From Drosophila pseudoobscura (lineage: Eukaryota > Arthropoda > Insecta > Diptera > Drosophilidae): a DNA stretch of 64,000 nucleotides. Shown one piece after another: positions 50,201 to 62,200 of this stretch. Numbering within the stretch: the first letter of the stretch is position 1; each line of letters opens with the position of its first letter. Below the pieces are notes generated by a model that was not told where the DNA came from, searched no databases, and saw nothing but the letters and a program-made list of their open reading frames with translations. The translations under genes and the position numbers were made by a program. The DNA is taken from assembly GCF_009870125.1 (NCBI RefSeq), contig NC_046681.1, forward strand, positions 20,659,001 to 20,723,000, given 5' to 3'.

Positions 50201-53200
50201 CGTCCAGAGCCAGCAGCTGATTCGCTTTGGATCATAAAAACAAAACGAACGAAAAAAAAGAGCAATAAAGGTTCTATAAACAAATTAGAGAGGCAAGCAC
50301 GTTGCTAGCGTTTTTTATTATTTATTTACATATACTCGTATCTTTTTTTTGCAATTACGAGAGTCGGCTACAAAGTTATTAAACAAACGCGTAAGCATTT
50401 ATTTTCGCTATGATTTTTGTATCACTCGGAACGTTTTTATAGCTCGAACAAATTAATGAAAAATAATTGCGAAAATTATAAATTCAAATTGCGTTTGCTT
50501 TGTAGCCCCAGTCCGGCCCTCCCCGACCCCCTTCGCCTGCTGTATCGGAATCGAGCGAGCGTGTGCCTTTAAAAACAACTTGAAATGCACTCTAATTGTG
50601 GCAGCTTCATTTAACGATCATCAGAGACAACAGAGGCCCTTCCCAGAGGTAGTACTAGGCTGTACTGCAGTGGGGGAGAGATATCCCACCCGGTGTTGAC
50701 ATTGAAGCCACACACAGAGATCATTGTTTTAGATTTTTAATGATTTTCGGGGAACCTTTAAAGAAGGATTTTCTACGGCTTTTACGGCGGATTCGACACG
50801 CACAAGCACGATAATGCTCGAGAATTGCACATTGAAGCTCGGACTGGAGTTTCGCTGATAAGAGTTTTTTCTGTACCCCGTAATTGTTTGAACAGATGTT
50901 CGAATCAAAGTTTAATCTCTAATTGAGACTTGGAAATAAATTACAATCCAAATGGACTTCACATATTTCATATGGCAGCCTGTCCTATGAGCAGAACACC
51001 TTTTTGATTGCATTCATTATCGTAGTATTCCATTTGATTTATGATACAAAATGTGGTTTAAATTATAGCTTGAAATTTCGCATGAGAGAGAAATCTATAT
51101 AATATTCTTTTGTTTCGCGTTCCATTTCGGTTTTTTGATTAATTCATTCTTTCACTTGCCTTTTTTTTATGGAATTTCTGGCTGTCAACGTGGCTGGAGC
51201 GCGCTTATATCTTATATTTTTGTTGCTATATTAAAATATATATGGTATGTGTTTCGTTTGTTGAAATCAAAACAAATAACTTAGGCAACAAACTTGTTTT
51301 GCTCTCCTCCAATGAATCTTAAATACACTCTTTTTATTTCGGGTGCACTTTATTTATGAGCTTTGGCCACTTCTTGGCATTGTTTATCGAGCGAAACACC
51401 TTCTGCAGATTATGCAAATGACAGCCACTAAAATAAAACACACACACTTGCACTCGCACTCGCACTCGCACTCGCACTCTTCGCTCTTTGGCGAACGGAA
51501 CGGAACCACCAAAAAATATATACAAAAATTAAGAGCGTTCAATTATTTGGTTGTTTTTTTTCTTTCTTGCTGTTTCTGTATTGGATTAACCCGTTTAAAT
51601 TTATTTCTCATTTGGACACACGCTGGCTGTGCTGCTGCTGGGATTGTTGTTGCTGCTGCGGTGCGGGTTTTATTTTTTTTGTTTCGTTTTTTGTTGGTGT
51701 TTGCGGACCTGCTGGCTGGCGCTCGCGTCAACGTCTCAAATGAAACTGAAAGCAGAAACACAAGCCGCACACCGACAACCGCCAACCGACAATCGACAGT
51801 CGCAGACCCAGACTCTCAGAGCTCTCGGCTCGCAGCTCTCGGCTCTGGCTCTCGCATCGGGCCCGACTCTCAGCAGCAGCAGCCACCGCCACCGCCACAG
51901 TTGTGTTGTGGAGTTGTGGAATCTAGAAGAGCGTGCCACTGATAAACCAAAGCCGAAACAACGTGCTGGAAGCCGCAGCTGAATGGATGCCACAAATGGA
52001 TATGTTCATGACATGATTGTTTATTGCTTGAACGCGCTGCTCTTACACGACAGCTTTTCCACCAACGGTTTTTGCCACAAGAAATCAATGGTCGATCGAT
52101 GGATGGTGAAAAAGGAGTGAATTTTGTATAAAAAGAAGGCATTTATTGTATTTTTGGAGGTAAAAAGTATTCCAGGACAACCGTCAGAAATTATTTGCGA
52201 AAACCGATGGAAATTCAGTGATGGCAAACTATACCGACATTAAAATATCTGAAGAAGTGCCGGCGCGGAATCGGCGTATTACAAAAACAGAAAGAAAAAC
52301 TAAAAAAATCATAAAAAAAATGCTGAACAAGTTCCAACGGCTTTTGACCGTCGGTGAAGTATTTATTAAATCCAAAATTGTTCCAACTTTTAAACAGGGC
52401 CCAAATGTAGCTGAAGTACATATTATAATTGGACGACCGTTTAAAGCAGACCGTGTCAAAGCAGCTTTTAAGTGATCCCGACTATGGAAATGTCTTTGGT
52501 TCGATTTTTCCCCATATGCTAATCAAGTTAATCTAGCAATAGAATTACCGGTGCTGTATCTGTATCATATAATTAATTCATTCAAGAGAGATAAAACACG
52601 TGTCTAAAGTGTAGAGACCTTATAGATGTATTCTATATGTAAAAAAAATATAATTTAATAGTGTATGAAATGGTTTTTAAAACTAATTTAAACACTAAAA
52701 CTTGTAGTGCTAGGTGCCAGGGCTATAGACTTAGAAAAAGTCCCCATATTCCAGCCGTACCATATCTGGATATTCCTTGACGACTGCCCTAAATCACTCA
52801 TATCCTTCGGTGGATGATATCTCAAGTTGATGATGGATCTTTGTTGACAGATCTAAGGTTGTTCTTTATTCACAAAATCCATCTTTAGGCGCATAGATTT
52901 AGATAGATTTGCTATTGATTTGTGGATCTATTTAGATACTCCACCATGAATAGACATGACTCTGCCAAAACTTTTCTTTCCTATAAAAGATAGAATCTTT
53001 TTCTTTGGGTTTCCTCCAAAAAACGAAATTAGATCAACCAGATCATATTTCAATTTCTTTTTGTATACTCCTTCCATTTCAAGTTCAAACTTTATTTTGC
53101 GATTTGTGACTTTTTTTTTGGGTTGGTGTTAGCCAAGTTCTTTGCATGTTGACCTTTCTCTGGTGTTGGGTTTTATTTATTTATTTCTTTTTTTTGCTGA

Positions 53201-56200
53201 ATCGCTCGTTGAGTGAATATAAATACTGCTCGTTTCGGGGATCATCAAAATTCATGCAAAGACGCTGAAAACACAAAGCAAAACAAAAACAAAAAAAACT
53301 GTGAACTTTTATAGGAAGTTCGACTACCCGACACTGACTCTGATTCGGACTCTGTGTGGCTATATCCGTGGCTCTGTGGCGCATTAAAATGGAGCGTGAA
53401 ATGAATTTAATATGACAACTCCGGTTCGGCATCAATAAAATCATAATAAATACAAACGTGCACATATATACTATATCATAGTGGGTATATTTAAATAATG
53501 TACGCGGAAATGCTATGGAGGGTTCCCGTTCCCACAACCCACTACCCACTTGCAAGTGAGTAATGGAAGGGCCTGCCTACCAGCCTGCCTGCCTTCTTTT
53601 CTTTGCTTTGTACCTTAAAATACCTAAGTAAATTCTTTAGAAAAATGTTTGTTCTTTGCAGTTGCTTGTTAGAGGGCATTTGTCACTTCCACTTCCAAGC
53701 CATTAAATTCAACTATGTAAATCATTCGGCTATGAATAATGGTGGGCCACAAGCACTCTTTTTAGGCGACACTTTTAGCACAATGATTTATTTGTACCAC
53801 AATTCTGTTGGAGATCTTTTGCCTTGTAATTTTCCGTTTAAGATCGTGCGCATCTTGACCTACGTGCGTTTGTAGAAAACTTCCTGAAATTTGAGGTGCT
53901 TAAAGCACTCTATATATGGCTCTGAATGGATTTGGGTTCGTTGAAATCTTTGAGTGGAAATTTACATATAAATATATATGGAATAAAGCACTGAAATTTT
54001 CTTATTTAAAAAAGTTTTTCATAGAGCAACTTTTTTATTAGATACAGATGTTCGATCTAGCCAATTCCAACAAAGGGTTAGCATGAAATATAACTATATG
54101 AAAACTTTCGTTGAGATAGTCTCAAAACTTGGAGAATGTCTTAATAAAAACAGACGGACACATAGCTATCAGATCATCTTTCAGCTCTTCCGACCAGCCT
54201 AGCATCATCTTGGCATAAAAGAGCTCAGATCAGCGTCTTTAGAGAGGAGCTGAAAGAGGAGCTGAATCTCTGAATCTCCCTCTTTTAGCTAGAAAGTGCC
54301 CAAGCAAGCCCTAAGAAAGCATATTTTGAGAGTGTAGGATAGAACTTTCGTTCGTTCTAAAGACTTTTATCAATAATCTATTTTATAATCTATAATATCT
54401 ATTATCTGTATAATATAGTTTTGCGATCCTTAGATCTCATCAGAAGTTAATTATGTCTGGCTTTGGGTCCCCATGCCCCACCCCAGGATATAGAAATTGT
54501 CGGGAGATATTAAATTACGGCACACATTCCCCTCTCTCTCCCCCTCCCCTCCCCCCACACTCACACACATCCAAATTGAAAACAAATTTATTGCATTGAG
54601 AATTTATGCAGCTCACGCAATTTTCACTTTACGTATATCTTTTTTCTCTCTTTTTCTTTCCTTTTTTTTTTTTGCCATACTTTCGTTAATAATTATGCAA
54701 TCAATTTTTGCTTATGTTTTTTTGCAGTTACGCGTCGTAGTTGGCTTTTGTTGTTGGTTTCTTCTCTGTGTTGCAATTAACAACTTTCTGGCACACAGGA
54801 AAACCCTTTCAATAAACCAAGTTAAATATTTGGCAATCGTTTTGTATCGTTTTGAGTCTTGATTATCGTTTCCATTTGCTGCTTGGCCTGGCTTGGCTTT
54901 TTCGGTGATGATTTTTCAGTCGCTGGGAGGCTGGTCTGTTTGAAATTTATGATGAACATATAAACGCGATGTGTACGATGTGTGTGTCCCCCCCCGACCC
55001 ACCACCAAAAACACCAACAAAAAAAAGTGTTAATCAAAAGTAACCAACTTGTTTTCAAAAGTGAGAAACAGACGAGCCGAAACGAGCCGCCAACAGAAGA
55101 ACTGGTGCAAGGCGGTGCCTAGCTTTGGTGTTTTTTTTTCGGTTTTGGGGAAGTTCCAAATGGATTGTGTACACATGATATGATAGAATGTTCTTTTTGC
55201 TTCACTAAGGGTACAGCCAGAGAGCAGTGGCAGTGGGAAGCTTTAAAAATTTGTACACGGACTATAATCTATCCTTGGATTGACTTAGGGGACTGCCAGA
55301 GAGAGAGAGAGAGATAGGTAATCCTTTGAATAAAAGGTAGGACTACCTTTAGAACACCAACGATACACCTGTGGCGAGTCATGCGGCAGTGCCCCTCGGA
55401 TCGTATCGTGGTTACGTTTCCTCCTGGCACCAGCCAGGAGAAGCAGAAGGCAAAAACGCGGCCCTCCTTTCTCCTATGTTTTTAGTCCTTATATCGATCA
55501 TTTTTGTAAATTTTGTTATAGATAGATTTACACGTGTACCAATTGTTTGCTTCGTTATGAGGAAACCCCCAAATGAATTTAATCTTTTAGAGTTTTCTAT
55601 CTAAAAAATAATCTTTAACAACTTTCAGATGAATCTGTGTGAATGTGGTCTTTCGAATAAGTCTTTGGAATTGCAAATACAATTTTGTGTATTCTTTAAT
55701 TGGTTGCGGCAACTTCTAGTTGCGTCTATCCTTTAGATAATCCCTTAGATATGTAGTTTCCGAAGCTTCCCAATAAACTCACACGCTTATTTTCCTTTAC
55801 TAGTTTCTAGCACCCTTCACATGAACCTACACAGATGTAATCCTTTTTAATGGTTTCGTTTCGGGTAAAATTTCGTATCCTTTCCGATTATTTCACTTGA
55901 AACACTTGACGACGTACGACGAGCACTGTTTCTGGCTTTTTTTCGACAGCTCCAGATCGTTTCGCGATTGGGACTCAACTAAAACAAACTCCACTAATTA
56001 CTGACCTTTTTGTACTTTTCAAAAATTGTTGTCGGCTTTGTGCGGCTGGCTCATGAATTGTTTAAATATTGAACAATTGGGATAGCAAATGTCAGGGTAG
56101 ATACGATACGAGTGCTCGTAGTAAAGCAAACATTGGCGGCAGGGCAGGGCACACCTCATACTCGTAATGTCGCTCAAATCGATAAGATATCGATAGCATC

Positions 56201-59200
56201 GGATGCGGATCCAGAAGGAAGCGAGAGATTACCCCAGATGTGTCACGTGTTTTACGTCCAAAAGAACGACTAGGTGTGGGTGTGGCGGCGGAGGTGTCGG
56301 TGGTTGGTTGACATAATTAGCATACGCGAAGAATGAGGGAAAAACCACCGAAAAAGTACCTACGAAAACATGTATGCATCACCTTTTGGGTTTATATAGG
56401 TATTTTTCACCTGAACTCGCGGCTACCTGAGTTTGTTGCCTCAGTCTTTTGTTTGTCGTGTCCTGGAATGAGAGATCGATCCCCGTAGCAATTTCTGGAA
56501 GGGTAATCCGATTTTGTCGATGGCTTTGGCAGGGTTTTAAGCCATAAAAGTCATTCATTGCCCATAAAAATCTCTGGAAATCCATTGCTTATGCGACAGT
56601 TCAAACAGTTTTACTTTTCGATGCATATCCTAGGCAATTAAGGAGAGGATCAATGAATTATTGAGCCTGTACGCACTCTATGGTGAGAAGTCTTCAATGA
56701 ATGCATCGATTTGGTTGAATAAATCTCTAAAAAACTCTCGAAATGATGTCCGCCTTGTGGCACATTCCAAGACGTGTGTAGCACCCTCTCGGCAAGGGTA
56801 TCTTAAGATGTGCACACATTTTATTTATAACATTTAGCCTCTGGCACACCGGCAGACATACCGTCTCGAGCAGCTGCTCTTCAGACTTCAGGGGTCGCTC
56901 GGCCATTTCCAAAAAAGCACGCATTTTTATTGAGATTTATTTTGATTTAATTTTGGTCTGCTTTGCTTCGGTTTTTTGTATGTGTTTGGCTCTGTTTTGC
57001 CTCAGGGTTCAATGCCAACAATTTCGCTGTTTGGTTGGTGTTTTCTTTTTATTGTGTGAAGTTTTTTTTCTTTTTTTTTGTGGAATGCTCACAACATTTT
57101 TGGCATGCGACCTGCACGAGCCTTTTGCGATCGTTTAAAGCCAGCAGCCCCCCTAAACAAAATTGATGGCAATCGTTTTGGGGCAGCGCTTTATAGAGAG
57201 GCATCGTCTCTGGTCTGTCGTCTGTCAGATGTGTGGGGTACGGTGTGTGCCCTCTCTGGTGTCTGTGTATCCTGCAAATGATTTCATCGTCATGCTCAGA
57301 CGTGCTTATGTGGGCCTTAATTGTTTTATTTGAGTGCCATTATGTGGCACTGGTGCTGGCAGGTATTTCGATTGAAGTTGGAGCTGGAGTTGGAGCAGCA
57401 GCGGCCTCTTCATCATCAACATCTTCTTCTTCGGTGTCTCGTTATGATGTCATGTTCGCATTAAAACATAAAGAATTCTTCCACTTTTGTTGTATTTTAT
57501 GCTTCGAAAAAAAAGGTTGTTCTACTTTATTTCCACATTTTTTGCGGTTAGACAGGCGTCTGCCTCTTTATTTATTTTAACACATTTGTCGTAATGCGTC
57601 ATTGTCATTACAAAAAAATAAACAAAAAAAAAACCCACTAAAACTAAAAAAAAAGCTGGAAACTTTTTGTTGTTTTTGTTGTTGTTTTTCAATGTTTTTC
57701 CAAGTCAAAGTCGAAGCCCCACCTCAAGAGTAGTTGCCAGAGCAAATCTTTGCATAGACATTACAAAATGGATGACCCTTTAAAAAGTGACAGCCAAGAC
57801 CAGCCTTCTGGCGGGGCGACGAGACAGAGACAAACAGCAGCTAAGCAGATCTAAGAAAATACATATAGTTAAAAAAGTTACATAGTTACATAGTCGAAAC
57901 CCTAAATTATTTAATTTTTTTGTTTGTTGATCAATTGAAATGATTTTGAATGCTGTAACGCAGAAGACCCTTTAAGATCTTTCCCTTAAAATAGAGAGGA
58001 ATACCTAGTCCCTTATCGACGATTCTCGAGGCGAACAGCAATCTGCCTATTCATGCTCATGAAATGTATTTTGTTTTTGCATTCTCGGTTTCGCAGAGCG
58101 ATCCACACCCAGGATCAACTATGTTTTTGCATTCTCGAGCATTCTCTTTTACACTTTTCACTTGTGCTTCGAAGAATATATCTCAGAGCCATAACAGGGA
58201 TGGGATCAAGAGGATATTACTCGAATATTCTATAAGAAAGTCCATTCGTGTGACAGGTAACCAGAAAATGGATCTGGAACGTAATCTAAACGTTTTTGTA
58301 GAGGCACATGGGTCTCTTGTTACTCGAAACTGTTATAGTCTCAGAGATCTAGATCTATCATCAATACCGAGTACTGTGTAGAAGCATAGAGAGATCATCA
58401 TCAGCTATATTGTATACATACTATATTGAGTTCTGTCGACGAGAGACAGTTCCTGTTAAAATACCTAAATTTCAAAGTAGATTTTCTTTCACTAATCATT
58501 GATTATTCATCAAAAAACGCTCGAGTTTCGTTGTATCCCTCTAATGAGGCATATCTTATCTTTGAACTATAGCTTTAGTGACTAATTACGTTCGATAATT
58601 GAAGGCTAAGACAATATTTAAACCATTTGTCTGTGCTTATTGTGTCGAAAGATATGGAATTGTAAAAGCGAAAGTGTGGAAAACCCCCGAAACCGGAATG
58701 AACAAAAGTTTGTAAGATTTAAAGAACCATAAGACCCATAACCATTATAGGTTGTATGCAAATTCTGGGATAACCCTGGAATACGATGGGTTGGGTGTGT
58801 TTCCCCTCAAACAACAACTAAAAGTAATCGCAGCTCTTAATATATTTCATTCTTCTTGTTACATCATGAAGATAAATGCCAGCAAAACTCAATTATTAAA
58901 GCATTACCATTTAACATTTATAATCTGCATATTTATGGGGGATGCATGTACAATATAATGATTTAATATTCCCAAGCATTCCCATGATTAATATAGTACC
59001 TGCTCGCAGCACTGCAGCCACAAAAGATATGCAAATGTCCGTGACTATTCCGGACGCATCTGCTCTCCGGACCTGCTCTATCTGCTCCACGTATAACTTA
59101 TCATCTGCTCTGCGGATACAATACCCGACTCTCGCTATATTCTAAGAGCTCGGCTCGTCTATCTGTCATTTCTATGCTGCACTCTCCTTAGTATCTCCCT

Positions 59201-62200
59201 CTTACATTTGTATCTCTTACACTGGCCTGGCTTGGCCTGAGAGCTGGTTATGCAGCTGCGGCCACAAAAATTCCAAACTTGCGCTTAAATATGTACAAAA
59301 TGCAGTTCTTAAAATAGTTGCAGCCCACAAGTCACAAGTCACATGCCGCCGCCGGCTCATTGTACATTGGAGGTGTGAAAACCAATATTCGCTTCAGGTC
59401 CAATCACGTTTCAAGATCGAGGTGAATTCTTTGACGTATTCGCTTGGCAAATGACACGTTTTGGACCTGCAATTTCCAGCATTTACTTTCATTCCATAAT
59501 ATATGTACTTTTGCCAGAGCCATCGTCAAATGCCATGACATTTATGCTCTGCTCTGCCCTGCCGTCTGCCTACGAGTATTGTATTTTTCTTTTGGCTAAT
59601 GTCAAGCTTTGGCTTTTTATGTGACGGCTAAAACTTGAATTTAATTTAAAATTTTTATGAAGACCGCTTTAAAACGCTGCTGATTGTTGAACCATAAACA
59701 TAAATGAAATCAACTCAAATCGAAGGAGGAAACTGCGACTAATATGATCGGGAAATACGCAAACATTTCTGGTGAATGAAAGAAAGCTCAACTAAATTTC
59801 TGATATTTTGTACCCGTATTTAAAAACTCAGTGCACACAGGAAACTAATCCTGGCCTTAGACTTTTTATTACAAAATTGAATGCAATAAAAATGTTAATC
59901 TGTCATTGGACTATGACACCCGGAAGGTTAATGCTATAAAGCTCACATGGAATCCCTAAAGAGGCTTGACGGCTCGACACGCACATTCGAGAGATCCATA
60001 AGAGAATGCACAAAAAAACAACATACATTGCGTGTGCACGACGCTGGACTCTAATTTCTTTGACATGGCTTTTGTTTGCCCATCGCTGCTTTAAAGCGTC
60101 TATTCGGAACCTTCTGTCTGTTAGCCTCAATATTGAAGAAGAGTATATCAAACAGAAAGATTAAAAAGAAATAAAATCGAATCTATGGTGGTGTCCAGGC
60201 CTAATGATAATGATGCCTGACTTGTCTCTGCGGCTAGTGCCGGTTGCTGCTGGCCTAGTCCAAGCACCGTCTCCAGGTCCGAGTCCAAGTCCAAGCGGCA
60301 AACCAGTTTGGAATCCGTCGGTGTTCCGTTTGTGTTAATTGTGTTTGTCCGAGTCTCAAGTCGATTTCAATTTGCATTCATTACAGCTGATATTTTGTTG
60401 TATTTTTATGTGTGATCGGAGAACGAGAATGAGACACAGTGTTGGACTCACACGCCCACTTCATCCAGCAAATCTAATCGAAGTCTTTCTTCTTTTCAGA
60501 GCCAAAAACTTTGGTGACCGTGGGACAGCCGTCGAGCATCGATGACAGCGAAGCCCTCGACGAGATCAACTTGAATACGAGCAGCGAGGACTCGAGTGGA
60601 GTCAGTGGTGGATCATCGACTGGGTATCTGCGTGGCACTGGCGACGGTAATGCCAATCCCTTGCTAGAACCACCACCGGGCGCTGGAAACGATTCGTTGT
60701 TGAGCCAGGCGGCCTCATCCTTCACAGCATTGCCCTCGGTGGCCTCCAATGTGTTTTCCACCTTCTCCAAGAGAATCTACGCGGGCACAAAGGAATCGGA
60801 AGAGCCTAAATTGGACATCCAGCCCACGTACATACATCAGGCGGGACACTACGCCCCACCGCCAGTAGCTGCAGCACCACCACCACCATTCTACGCGGCA
60901 CCACCGGCGGCAGCGAATGAGCTTGTTGCTGCCCCAGAACCACCCAAGTTCTATGCCCCCACGGAGGTGCCAGCCCCGAACGTAGGCATCGCCAGTGCAC
61001 CACCACCCACCGCATCGGGAAATCCCAACACCTATCGATTCACCGCCAGAAAGAAGCTATACGCACCGATACCTGGCTTCACCGAGCAGTCGGCACAGGG
61101 TCCGCAGATTCCACAGGCCCCACAGGCAGGTCTGCCCTTCCAGACGCCACCATATCCAGCCCAACAGGCAGCTCCATTTGAGATATCATCAGCATCTCCT
61201 TTTGAGATACAAGGAGCTCCCCCAGCAGCAGCAGCGACTGCCACAGAGGAGCGCAAATCCGGCGGAGGACTCTTTTCTCTGAGCAATCTTGTGCCCACTG
61301 GCGTGCTGCAAAACATCTCCGGACTTGTACAGTCCGCCACAGGTAGGAGCAGCGAGCAGTCAGTCAGTAATCCTCCACCATCTGGCGGGGGCTACTTTGA
61401 CATCAACACAGTCGCTCCAGCAAATCCGAGCAACTATTTCGGTGGCCCAACAGCGGCGACACCGCCAGCGGGAAGCTACTTTGTGCCTGCCGCAGTTCCT
61501 GAGGCAGCGACAACAATTCCTCAACCACCAGTAGGTGGGTTCTTTCCACAGCCAGCCAATCCGATAGCGACAGCGGCTGCTCCCACTTCAGTCGCGGCTC
61601 CTCCCACAGTTGGAGGATTCTTTGGGGCAATACCACCAGCTAATCCGGCAGCAACTGATATCAATCCTATCTCGGGAGCACCACCAGTTGGAGGATTCTT
61701 TACACCAGGTGTGGCAGCAGGTCCTCCCACAGTTGGAGGATTCTATACGCCCGTTTCGGCACCTATTGTTGAAGCACCACCACCGGCAGCAGCAGCTATT
61801 CCCCCAACATCCGCACTTTCAGGAGGATTTACTGCAACCCCAGGAGCAGTGCCATCTGTGACTACATCCACGACAGCAGCTCCTCCGCCAATTGGAGGAT
61901 TCTTTGATCCTAGTCCAGCAGCATCTGGTATTCCTCCCACTTCCACAGTTGGAGGATTCTTTACGCCAGCAGCAGTTCCACCTGTGGCCACAGCAGCACC
62001 TGTTCCACCTGTTGCCACAGTAGCAGCAGCAGCTCCTCCACCAGTAGGAGGATTCTTTGCACCCGCAGGAGGAGGGCCACCATCCAACGCAACTCCATTG
62101 GCAGGACCACCTCTGGGGACAGCACCTCCATTAGCAGGACCACCTTTAGGATCAACAACTGTCGCTGGACCACCACCTGCCGCTGGACAGGCATCGTATC

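Larger units (their letters stand above)
46671..60499. other. Remainder of PAPLA1 intron 1 / 5' region of the nested gene
   Basis: 13.8 kb of mostly AT-rich DNA. It should hold the promoter and noncoding first exon of the minus-strand nested gene, but no donor could be fixed. GC-richer islands near 49257-49381, 50500-50570 and 51550-51960 are candidates. A TATA-driven small ORF lies at 52221-52475. A DRE (TATCGATA) occurs at 56188-56195. The rest shows microsatellites and no recognisable gene. Confidence 0.55.

Noticed and set aside
51343..51942. 199-codon plus-strand frame with His-Ser and Gln/Pro runs
   Set aside because: It starts at GTG, is built from microsatellite and low-complexity DNA, and the block reads better as a minus-strand leader.
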